The position numbers and the translations under genes are program-made. The notes below the pieces were generated by a model. It made no database searches and was not told the origin of the DNA. It saw only the letters and a list, made by a program, of their open reading frames with translations. A stretch of DNA of 64,000 nt from Serpentinicella alkaliphila (lineage in GTDB: Bacteria; Bacillota; Clostridia; Peptostreptococcales; Natronincolaceae): the NCBI RefSeq assembly GCF_018141405.1, contig NZ_CP058648.1:697001-761000 (forward strand). Reading direction: 5' to 3'. Each line of letters begins with the position of its first letter. The stretch's first letter is position 1. Shown one piece after another: positions 56,198-64,000 of this stretch.

Positions 56198-59100
56198 ATG
56201 AAAAAATTAATATTAAGTAGTAAAAAACGTCTGTTAAGCCTTTTTTTATCAACAATATTAGTACTTACACCGCTAACTAGTACTTATGCTTCCCAGCCTA
56301 AGGATGTGAAAGACCATTGGGCAAAAGAGGTAATAACTGAGTGGGTTAATAAAGGGCTAGCTAATGGCTATCCCGATGGTAACTTTAAGCCTAATAGTTT
56401 AATTACCAGGGCAGAATTTATGACACTTACAAACAAGGCTTTTGGTTTTACAGAAGAAGAAGAAATTTCTTTTTCCGACGTTTCAGAAAATGCATGGTAT
56501 TCAAAGGCTATAAAAATAGCGAAGGCAGCCGGGTATATAGGAGGTTATCCAGATGGAACAATAAAACCTATTAACTCAATTACACGACAAGAAGTAGCAA
56601 TAATAATTGCAAAGATAAAAGGTTTAGAAAATAATCCAAGCTACTCAAATATCTTTACTGATGCTAATAGTATTCCTACTTGGAGTAAAGGACAGATCGG
56701 AGCATTGGTGCATGAAGGATATATGAGCGGCTACCCAGACGGTAGCTTTAAAGCTTCAAATTCAATAACCAGAGCTGAGGCATTGGTAACTTTAAATAGG
56801 GTATTAGATCCTGGAGTTTGGATTATTAATGAAACCGGCACATATGGTCCTAGTACAGGTGCGGATATATATTATGGAGACGTTACAATAAAAGCCGATG
56901 GGTCTATTCTGCAAAATATAATTATCACTGGAAATTTAACTATTACAGAAGATGTTGGAGAAGGAGAAGTAACATTAAACAATGTAATTGTAGAGGGAAA
57001 CACCTATATTAGAGGTGGAGGCCCTGACAGTATATATATTAACGGTGGAGATTATAAAAATATAATTATACAAAAACAGGGTGGTAAACTTCGCGTAGTG
57101 ATGATAAATGACAAAGGAGCATCATTAATAGTAGCAGAAGAGTCAAAAGACACGGAGATTATCTTAGAAGGAACCTTTGATAAAGTTGATATTAATACAA
57201 GTGGTGTTTTTCTTAAAATACAAGGAGATACCAGAATCAAGGAAATAAAAATAGATAACAAAGCAGAAGATGTAACTATTTCTACGTCCAAAGATACTGT
57301 AATAGACTTAGTAACAACTGATACCTTGACTAATATTATAAACGAGGGCAGGATAATTCGTGCTGAAGGTACAGCAGTTGAAGCTTCAAATTATAAAAGT
57401 AATTTACCGGATAACTTACAACCACGGCCACCGTCCCAATCAAGTGGTGGTGGAGGCGGAGGTGGGCCTTCATCAATTGCGGTAAATGCTATTAGTGTTA
57501 GTCCCACTACAATGACATTAATAGCCGGTGGAGTAACGGGTACAATTATAGCAACAGTAAGTCCTAATAGTGCTACTAATAAAAATGTTATCTGGTCATC
57601 TGATAATGAGGCTGTAGCAACGGTGGTTAATGGAATGGTAGTACCTGTTGCAGAAGGAACCGCAATAATAAAAGCAACATCCTCTTCAGATATAACTAAA
57701 AGTGCCGCATGTGTTGTAACAGTAACTGCTCCTATAAATAATGAACCAAAATTAATAGTATCACCCCCACAGGTAACCATTGATAGCCTTTTTAATCAAG
57801 CCTTTACATTGACAATACAAAATGATACAGTTGTAAATTCGGTTTATGCAAATCATATTTCATTAGGCGGGGTCTTTGAAGGAATAAACATTAGTAATGT
57901 AGATCGAACTAATGATACTACAATAACAGCAACACTATATGGAAATTTAACACATACAGGAGTTGGAAGAATTACCTTGGATGCTGATGCTTTAATGAAT
58001 AGTACTAATTCACTATACATTGATGTAATCGTATCTGATGGTATAGAAGTCCCAGTTAGTGCTATTAGTGTGACCGGTTCAGATACCGTTATTGATGGTC
58101 AAACACTGCAATTAGGTTTGACTATAGTACCAACAAATGCAACAAACAAAGAAGTAACATGGTCAGTAACAAATGAAACTGGAGAAGCAACCATTGATTC
58201 AAATGGTTTGTTATCAGCAGTAAAAGAAGGAACTGTAACTGTTAAGGCAACCTCTAAAAATGATTCATCAGTTTTTGGAGAAAAACATATCACAATAACT
58301 CCTCCAGCATTAAGTATTTTAAATGTAAATGTTTCTGGTACAGCCAAAGTAGGAGAAACTTTAACTTTAGATATTTATATGAGTGATGGGCAGTCAGCGG
58401 GTGATCGGGTTGAATACTTTGCAGCAGTACAAGAATCTGAGAATTCTCTAAATGCTATAGGTTATATCACTGTTAATTCCAATACGATGACAATACCTTC
58501 TACATTTGAACTAAATGAAGGTGGAAGTACATCTATAATAGGAAAACATATTGATTTTGGTGCAAAATTAAAAGATGTAATTAATAGTAGAATTGCAGAT
58601 AGAGTTGGTCCAATTTCCCCAGCAACAGATTTAACTTATGCAATAAATGTTTCTCCTGTAGTTGGTGGTACAGCTACGGTTGATGTAAATAAGTCAGTAG
58701 CTGCAGCAGGTGAAATAGTTTCTGTAACTATCTCTGACATACAATCTGGTAAACAATTTAAATCTATCCTAGTAAATGGTGGAGCTATAGCTACTACAGA
58801 GATATCCGAGGGGGCTAGCTACACATTTGTAATGCCATCAGCTTCTGCTACAGTAGTAGTTGAAATTGAAGATGAGCCTATAGTAACTTATTCTGTAACT
58901 TTATCTCCTGTAGTTGGTGGTACAGCTACGGTTAATGTAGATAAATCATCTGCAGAAGCAGGAGAGTTAATAACAGTAACTATCTCTGACATACAATCTG
59001 GTAAACAATTTAAATCTATCCTAGTAAATGGTGGAGCTATAGCTACTACAGAGATATCCGAAGGGGCTAGCTACACATTTGTAATGCCATCAGCTTCTGC

Positions 59101-60907
59101 TACAGTAGTAGTTGAAATTGAAGATGAGCCTATAGTAACTTATTCTGTAACCGTATCTCCTGTAGTTGGTGGTACAGCTACGGTTAATGTAGATAAATCA
59201 TCTGCAGAAGCAGGAGAGTTAATAACAGTAACTATCTCTGACATACAATCTGGTAAACAATTTAAATCTATCCTAGTAAATGGTGGAGCTATAGCTACTA
59301 CAGAGATATCTGAAGGGGCTAGCTACTCATTTGTAATGCCATCAGCTTCTGCTACAGTAGTAGTTGAAATTGAAGATGAGCCTATAGTAACTTATTCTGT
59401 AACCGTATCTCCTGTAGTTGGTGGTACAGCTACGGTTAATGTAGATAAATCATCTGCAGAAGCAGGAGAGTTAATAACAGTAACTATCTCTGACATACAA
59501 TCTGGTAAACAATTTAAATCTATCCAAGTAAATGGTGGGGCTATAGCTACTACAGAGATATCTGAAGGGGCTAGCTATACATTTGTAATGCCATCAGCTT
59601 CTGCTACAGTAGTAGTTGAAATTGAAGATGAGCCTATAGTAACTTATTCTGTAACCGTATCTCCTGTAGTTGGTGGTACAGCTACGGTTAATGTAGATAA
59701 GTCAGTAGCTGCAGCAGGTGAAATAGTATCTGTAACTATCTCTAACATACAATCTGGTAAACAATTTAAATCTATCCTAGTAAATGGTGGAGCTATAGCT
59801 ACTACAGAGATATCTGAGGTGGCTAGCTACACATTTGTAATGCCATCAGCTTCTGCTACAGTAGTAGTTGAAATTGAAGATGAACCTATAGCGTCTCCTC
59901 AAGGACTCTTGCTCGATGCAGAGGCAGGAACAAACTTCACAGGTGTTCTTTACACAAGGGGTGGAAATATTTATTACAATAAACAAGACAACAATGGAAT
60001 CTGGGACACAGAAGCTTTGATAGGGGTAGGTTTAGAGGGCAAACTTGCCATTGATGGTTCTGACAAACCTCATGTGGTCTATACTACACCAGAGAATAAA
60101 ATCGGATATAGAAAGTATGACGTGAGTGGATGGATAGAAGAAGTATTAATTGAAAGCAATAATAGTGGGGCTTGTTCTAAACCAGATATTGCTGTTGATG
60201 GAAACGGGCATGCACATATAACTTATACTGATACAAAAGGAGAACTATATGGATTATGGGACTACGAAGATATAATGTATGCAAATAACTCTACTGGTAA
60301 CTTTGTAAAACAAGTTATTACAAAAGGATATAGGGATAATTCAACTTCCCCTTGGTTTATATTTAGATATTTAAAAGGATCAACTATTACTATAAATTCC
60401 GATGGGAATTATATAATCACATTACATCGATATTTTCAATATAGGGATTCTGGAATGCCAGCAGTAACAACACATCATTATGGAGTAGAGGCAAAAACTT
60501 TTGGAGCTAGTGGAGTAACCACGAACACATCTAGTACTAATACAGATACTGCTGATATCTATAACTCTATTACGAAAAATGGGAAGACCATAGTGCTCTA
60601 TAAGGAAAGAACTTTTAAAACATCTGAATTAGTAATCAGCGGTGGCACAATTGACTTTACTAATACTAATAACATCTCAGTTTCAACAGTTAAATCCGTT
60701 TCTACCGATGGTACCAATATAGTAGTAGTTGGAACAAACTCTGGCAAACTTCAAGCTCAATACAATGATACCGTTCAAGATTTTTATGAAATCGAAGTAG
60801 GAAGTAATGCAGTGTATATCGTCAATATAGATGGAAAATTCTATGCTGTTTACACTGACGCATCTGATCAAATGATTAAAATGACTGAAGTTACAGAATA
60901 TAACTAG
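56198..60907 (+). CDS. Giant S-layer-type surface protein (SLH, Ig-like and tandem repeats)
   Basis: This 1569-residue exported protein has a signal peptide (1-31), three SLH domains (about 35-80, 92-138, 150-200; GYPDGNFKPN, GYPDGTIKP, GYPDGSFKASN), a beta-rich region (210-400), a Gly-rich linker (415-424), two BIG2-type Ig domains (about 428-510 and 625-705), five 84-residue repeats (819-1238) ending YTFVMPSASATVVVEI, like divergent InlB B-repeats, and a C-terminal beta-propeller-like domain (1240-1569). SLH domains bind pyruvylated wall polymer. A TTAGGAGG site and a TATGCAA hairpin precede the ATG. Likely an adhesin or sensor surface protein. Confidence 0.9.
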   Translation: MKKLILSSKKRLLSLFLSTILVLTPLTSTYASQPKDVKDHWAKEVITEWVNKGLANGYPDGNFKPNSLITRAEFMTLTNKAFGFTEEEEISFSDVSENAWYSKAIKIAKAAGYIGGYPDGTIKPINSITRQEVAIIIAKIKGLENNPSYSNIFTDANSIPTWSKGQIGALVHEGYMSGYPDGSFKASNSITRAEALVTLNRVLDPGVWIINETGTYGPSTGADIYYGDVTIKADGSILQNIIITGNLTITEDVGEGEVTLNNVIVEGNTYIRGGGPDSIYINGGDYKNIIIQKQGGKLRVVMINDKGASLIVAEESKDTEIILEGTFDKVDINTSGVFLKIQGDTRIKEIKIDNKAEDVTISTSKDTVIDLVTTDTLTNIINEGRIIRAEGTAVEASNYKSNLPDNLQPRPPSQSSGGGGGGGPSSIAVNAISVSPTTMTLIAGGVTGTIIATVSPNSATNKNVIWSSDNEAVATVVNGMVVPVAEGTAIIKATSSSDITKSAACVVTVTAPINNEPKLIVSPPQVTIDSLFNQAFTLTIQNDTVVNSVYANHISLGGVFEGINISNVDRTNDTTITATLYGNLTHTGVGRITLDADALMNSTNSLYIDVIVSDGIEVPVSAISVTGSDTVIDGQTLQLGLTIVPTNATNKEVTWSVTNETGEATIDSNGLLSAVKEGTVTVKATSKNDSSVFGEKHITITPPALSILNVNVSGTAKVGETLTLDIYMSDGQSAGDRVEYFAAVQESENSLNAIGYITVNSNTMTIPSTFELNEGGSTSIIGKHIDFGAKLKDVINSRIADRVGPISPATDLTYAINVSPVVGGTATVDVNKSVAAAGEIVSVTISDIQSGKQFKSILVNGGAIATTEISEGASYTFVMPSASATVVVEIEDEPIVTYSVTLSPVVGGTATVNVDKSSAEAGELITVTISDIQSGKQFKSILVNGGAIATTEISEGASYTFVMPSASATVVVEIEDEPIVTYSVTVSPVVGGTATVNVDKSSAEAGELITVTISDIQSGKQFKSILVNGGAIATTEISEGASYSFVMPSASATVVVEIEDEPIVTYSVTVSPVVGGTATVNVDKSSAEAGELITVTISDIQSGKQFKSIQVNGGAIATTEISEGASYTFVMPSASATVVVEIEDEPIVTYSVTVSPVVGGTATVNVDKSVAAAGEIVSVTISNIQSGKQFKSILVNGGAIATTEISEVASYTFVMPSASATVVVEIEDEPIASPQGLLLDAEAGTNFTGVLYTRGGNIYYNKQDNNGIWDTEALIGVGLEGKLAIDGSDKPHVVYTTPENKIGYRKYDVSGWIEEVLIESNNSGACSKPDIAVDGNGHAHITYTDTKGELYGLWDYEDIMYANNSTGNFVKQVITKGYRDNSTSPWFIFRYLKGSTITINSDGNYIITLHRYFQYRDSGMPAVTTHHYGVEAKTFGASGVTTNTSSTNTDTADIYNSITKNGKTIVLYKERTFKTSELVISGGTIDFTNTNNISVSTVKSVSTDGTNIVVVGTNSGKLQAQYNDTVQDFYEIEVGSNAVYIVNIDGKFYAVYTDASDQMIKMTEVTEYN
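58652..59911 (+). repeat. Five in-frame 252-bp tandem repeats inside the SLH gene
   Basis: Starts at 58652, 58904, 59156, 59408 and 59660, each exactly 252 bp (84 codons). Units 2-4 are nearly identical at the DNA level; units 1 and 5 share a variant (KSVAAAGEIVSV versus KSSAEAGELITV), suggesting internal duplication of the middle unit. Copy number could change by recombination. Confidence 0.95.
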
Positions 60908-60993
60908 AAGTCCATGAAGAACAGTGTATTTAAAAGCTTACCTTAAATTTAGTTAGTATTCTCATAAAGCATATCCTAGAAGGAGGAGCCCTT

Positions 60994-62514
60994 ATGAAAT
61001 CCAAAATATCCCTAATATTAGCTTTTATAATGATTTTTAGCCTCACTGCCTGCGGAGGGCCGTCGGAATCCAACTCCGAGAAATTTGACATAAACATTGT
61101 GGTGAGAGAGATAGAACCAACGGTGCTACAGACTGGCAATGAAGCCACTGCTATTGCCCTAAAGCAATATGTGTATGCCCGGTTGCTGACGGAACAGCTG
61201 GCTACGGAAGATTTTAGCCAGATTTCTGAAGCAGAACGAAAAAAAAGGATTGATGCTCTGGTATCTGCGTGGGAGACAGCAACAAAATTCACGACCAGCG
61301 CGGAAAAGCTGACCAACCAGGCGATCCTAGAGCTTGGAAACACTGCTTCTCTTCCTATGTCAACAAAGAGCCCCTTTTCTTTCCTGTCCGTTGCCTATGC
61401 AGCAGAAAAATCTAAGGAATTCGACCAGGTAGCCTGGGCAGAAAAACTGACGAAGCAGTACGATGCCCTCAAGGGAGCCAAACGTTACAACCAGCTTGCC
61501 AAACAGCTTGGAGTGGATGCTAAGACTGCCTATGAACAGATGACCGTGGCTCAGAAGATCATCCACGAAGGAGCTATGGCGGATGCAGATTGGAACAACA
61601 AGGTGGTCAATATCCTACAGGCCACCAAGACCACTTCAAAAGTAGCGGTTTTTGGCCTATCCCTAGTAGCCACAGGGGGCGCTAGCGTTTCCGTCCTGGA
61701 GGGTGCCGGATTCATTGCCAGCGGCATTGAATGTGCCATTGAAGTGGCAGATACCAGCAGCACTATTATCCTGGGGGAGAAGAATAAAGTATCCGTTGGC
61801 TTCAATGAACTAAAGAAAAAAACAGCTCCTGTTACTTCAGTGATTGGGCTTTTGAATTTTGATTTGACCAACCTGCAGGAGAAGACCAAGGGAACCGGGG
61901 ATGCCCTGGTGTATATCAGTGATTCCTTGATGGATCTGTACTTTGAAAACAAGGTACTGGGAATGGAAATATCTACTTCAAAAGATGGAAAAGTAACCAT
62001 TAACGGTCAGGTAATAGACGTCACGGACCTTAGTGAGGAGGCTATAAAATCTACCTTAGAAACCGCCGGATACCCGCTCCCTGAAGGGTCTATGAAAATC
62101 CTTGATCTAATCCAAGACACCTGGAATCCGGATATTGAAGTCATGAGAGCTCGAATGGAGGTCCTGACTGCAACCATTTTTGAAGAGGTTTCCGAAGAGC
62201 CTCCGGTGATGGTAGCAGAAGATATTTTCGGAACCTACAGCTGTGTAATGAAAGTAGCGGATGAGGAACCCCAAACCGAAATCATTACATTAAGAGATAA
62301 CGGAGACGGAACGGTAACCTGGATATCGGATGATGAAGAAGAAACGATCCTCTCTTACAACGCAAACACCAATGAATTGTATTATGAAAGTGAAGGACTG
62401 ACCATTGAAATACAACTTTCTGTCAAGCTGGGTAGCGTGACCGGTACCGGCCGGATGTATGGAGAGTTCTGGGATTCGCCTATAGATGTCGTTATTGATA
62501 TGGTAAAGCTATAA
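60994..62514 (+). CDS. Lipoprotein of unknown function, G+C-richer than neighbours
   Basis: This 506-residue protein has a lipoprotein signal (MKSKISLILAFIMIFSLTAC, lipobox Cys at 20), a long helical domain, a central glycine/alanine-rich hydrophobic stretch near 210-250 (VFGLSLVATGGASVS), and a C-terminal beta-like domain (DIFGTYSC, GTVTWISDDEEET). I do not recognise the family. AAGGAGGAGC precedes the ATG. It may be cotranscribed with the SLH gene. Codons such as CTG, GCC and GGC are much commoner than in adjacent genes, suggesting transfer. Confidence 0.7.
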   Translation: MKSKISLILAFIMIFSLTACGGPSESNSEKFDINIVVREIEPTVLQTGNEATAIALKQYVYARLLTEQLATEDFSQISEAERKKRIDALVSAWETATKFTTSAEKLTNQAILELGNTASLPMSTKSPFSFLSVAYAAEKSKEFDQVAWAEKLTKQYDALKGAKRYNQLAKQLGVDAKTAYEQMTVAQKIIHEGAMADADWNNKVVNILQATKTTSKVAVFGLSLVATGGASVSVLEGAGFIASGIECAIEVADTSSTIILGEKNKVSVGFNELKKKTAPVTSVIGLLNFDLTNLQEKTKGTGDALVYISDSLMDLYFENKVLGMEISTSKDGKVTINGQVIDVTDLSEEAIKSTLETAGYPLPEGSMKILDLIQDTWNPDIEVMRARMEVLTATIFEEVSEEPPVMVAEDIFGTYSCVMKVADEEPQTEIITLRDNGDGTVTWISDDEEETILSYNANTNELYYESEGLTIEIQLSVKLGSVTGTGRMYGEFWDSPIDVVIDMVKL

Positions 62515-62527
62515 TAAAGCAATAAAT

Positions 62528-62576
62528 AACCTCGTACAATTCAACATTGGATATTGGATTGTACGAGGTTTTTGTT
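62528..62576 (+). terminator. Terminator of the lipoprotein gene
   Basis: AACCTCGTACAAT and ATTGTACGAGGTT pair perfectly (13 bp), 17-base loop, then TTTGTT. Confidence 0.9.
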
Positions 62577-62921
62577 AGGGTTTAGAAAAATGAGGAGATT
62601 ATGTTCTTAGTATGGTCTTCATTTTTCTATTATTAAGTTACATTGCAATTCAGTAATAAGATGTAGTACTATGTTGAGGAGCAATCTAAGCGATGATTAG
62701 GGTTCTATATTGAGCAGCTAGAACAGGGTCTCAACTATACCTATAAATATATCATATCTCTACTTAAGTGATTACAATAAATAGTAGGTTTTGTTTAAAA
62801 CCATGACTCTACGAAGGATATACTATTACATTTAAATCATATTAGAGCCTTCTTTCTTAATAACTTAACTCTTATTTGCATATAAAAAATTCTTCTCCAC
62901 TCATGGACAAAGGTCTAAATT
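62577..62921. other. Gene-free spacer
   Basis: AT-rich spacer of about 345 bp. No ORF with a credible ribosome binding site is present, and I see no riboswitch or long repeat. One plus-strand frame near 62670-62770 reads as a short, interrupted protein-like stretch (GFYIEQLEQGLNY), possibly a gene remnant, but this is too weak to call. Confidence 0.5.
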
Positions 62922-62977
62922 ATTATAAAAAGTAAAAGTGCAATAAATATACGCTTAATAGGTATTTATTCCACTTT
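62922..62977 (-). terminator. Terminator of the disulfide reductase gene
   Basis: On the minus strand AAAGTG and AATAAATA pair with TATTTATT and CACTTT (small mismatches), then a T-rich tract. Confidence 0.75.
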
Positions 62978-62988
62978 AATAATTATTG

Positions 62989-64000
62989 TTATTTAGCTGC
63001 ATTAGCAGCAACCTGTACTGCATCCCAAACAGTTGCAAAAGGTGGGGCATAACAAAGGTCTAAATATCCTATATCTTCCGTTGTCATTTCCTGATCTATA
63101 GCCACTGCAAATATATCTAGTCTTTTTGCGACTCCATCTTCCCCAGCCATTTGTGCCCCTAATAAAACCAGTGTATCTTTGTTATACACAAGCTTTATCG
63201 TAATTCTTTTTCTGCCTGGATAACTTCCCGCGTGGCTTGATGTCTTAACTAAGACTGTGTCATAATTAATTCCTAAATCTTTAGCCTCTCTTTCCGTTAA
63301 TCCAGTTAAGCCTACGGATAAATCCACTACCTTTAATACTGAAGTACCCAATGCCCCCTTAAACTCTACTTTTTCTCCACCTATATGTCCTCCTGCTATC
63401 CTACCCTGCTTATTGGCATTAGTCCCTAGGGGTAAATAAACATTTTTCTTCTTTATTTTATGATAAATTGACGCACAATCTCCGCCTGCATAAACGTATG
63501 GTATAGTGGTTCTTGAAAATCCATCCACTACTAATGCCCCATTTTTTAAAAACTCAGCACCACTATCCTTTAATAATTCTGTAGCTGGTTTGATACCTAA
63601 AGCTAATATTACTAAATCTGCTGAATACTCTCCCTTTTCAGTTTTAATGCCAGTGGCTTTTTCTTCCCCTAATATTTCAGTCAATGATTCATCTGTATGT
63701 ACTTCTACACCATGTTTCTCGAGCTCTTCACGAATTATCTCTCCAAACTCCTCATCCATAACATTCATCAATTCTTTTGGTCGTTGAAAAATCCTTACCT
63801 TCTTATTTAGATGAAGCATAGTTTCTACTAACTCCAGTCCTATATATCCACCACCTACAATTACTACGTCTCTAATATTATCCTTTGAGACCATATATTT
63901 TATAGAATCAGCATCTGGTATATTTTTTAAAGTTAAAACATTTTCTAATTTTACACCAGGTATTGGTGGTACAAAGGAATGGGAACCTGTTGCAAACATT
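62989..64000 (-). CDS. Flavin disulfide reductase (CoA-disulfide reductase / NADH oxidase type), C-terminal part
   Basis: The visible 336 residues start inside the protein: FATGSHSFVPPIPGV is the end of the FAD domain (ATG box), followed by the NAD-binding fold DVVIVGGGYIGLELVE, the second ATG-like VILALGIKPATELL, FAD contact YVYAGGDCASI and the dimerisation domain ending YAPPFATVWDAVQVAAN. This ending is typical of CoA-disulfide reductases and H2O-forming NADH oxidases of about 445 residues. The active-site Cys region lies beyond the window, so the exact type is open. Confidence 0.88.
   Translation of the reverse strand, partial: MFATGSHSFVPPIPGVKLENVLTLKNIPDADSIKYMVSKDNIRDVVIVGGGYIGLELVETMLHLNKKVRIFQRPKELMNVMDEEFGEIIREELEKHGVEVHTDESLTEILGEEKATGIKTEKGEYSADLVILALGIKPATELLKDSGAEFLKNGALVVDGFSRTTIPYVYAGGDCASIYHKIKKKNVYLPLGTNANKQGRIAGGHIGGEKVEFKGALGTSVLKVVDLSVGLTGLTEREAKDLGINYDTVLVKTSSHAGSYPGRKRITIKLVYNKDTLVLLGAQMAGEDGVAKRLDIFAVAIDQEMTTEDIGYLDLCYAPPFATVWDAVQVAANAAK

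Noticed and set aside
57052-58347. Antisense open frames inside the SLH gene
   Set aside because: They have low-complexity Ser/Val/Thr/Ile composition typical of antisense shadows, no ribosome binding sites, and overlap a clear coding gene.
62660-62770. Possible transposase or HTH gene remnant
   Set aside because: One frame reads EQLEQGLNY between two stop codons, but the stretch is about 35 codons with no family I can name.

Overview
The window is low-G+C Firmicutes DNA. The dense AT-rich layout, strong GGAGG ribosome binding sites and gene order point to an anaerobic, motile, probably spore-forming member of the Clostridia. A sodium-type ATP synthase rotor, a sodium-coupled NSS transporter and SLH surface proteins would fit an Alkaliphilus/Natronincola-like organism, but the genus is inferred and not proven.

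Layout. (1) 1-3.8 kb: minus-strand F-type ATP synthase operon (atpZ-atpI-atpB-fused c-single c-atpF-atpH-atpA start). (2) 3.8-9.7 kb: the conserved block sua5-ywlE-rpiB-upp-comEB-tagO-wecB upstream of it. (3) 9.7-12.7 kb: FHA-FtsW/RodA-PBP peptidoglycan module. (4) 12.8-26.4 kb: mostly accessory: ZIP, PlsY-like, GPH symporter, CPBP protease, TraB-like protein, two IS4-family copies around a GntR/ABC cassette, and a chemoreceptor. (5) 26.4-31 kb: prfA, prmC and yqhQ, interrupted by plus-strand genes, one of which looks like an encapsulin-type ferritin with altered metal ligands. (6) 31.1-31.7 kb: an intergenic unit with 21 tandem 17-bp repeats, a possible 22-codon ORF and a strong terminator. 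(7) 31.7-37.2 kb: CNNM/CorC protein, then a c-di-GMP-I riboswitch reading into a CheY-like gene and an HD-GYP gene, a TetR regulator and a third IS copy. (8) 37.3-41.6 kb: conserved tdk-rpmE-rho-glpX-tal. (9) 42-52 kb: NSS transporter and the complete histidine pathway, split in two (hisZGDCB and hisHAFIE) by an opposite-strand triple-LysM gene. (10) 52-64 kb: diguanylate cyclase, an unusual HTH regulator, a 1569-residue SLH protein with a structured-looking leader, a G+C-richer lipoprotein gene, and the end of a flavin disulfide reductase gene.

How the genes work together. The minus-strand genes form a conserved backbone known from Firmicutes (rho-rpmE-tdk / prmC-prfA / sua5-ywlE-rpiB-upp / wecB / atp). 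Most plus-strand genes and all IS copies are insertions into it. Cyclic-di-GMP is a recurrent theme: a GGDEF synthase with an I-site, an HD-GYP phosphodiesterase, and a riboswitch ahead of the latter, which suggests feedback control. The single c subunit carries a complete Na+-binding signature and the duplicated c subunit has lost one carboxylate, which points to a hybrid sodium rotor.

The most novel-looking items are the repeat RNA unit at 31.1-31.7 kb, the unassigned leader of the SLH gene, and the degenerate ferritin-like gene.
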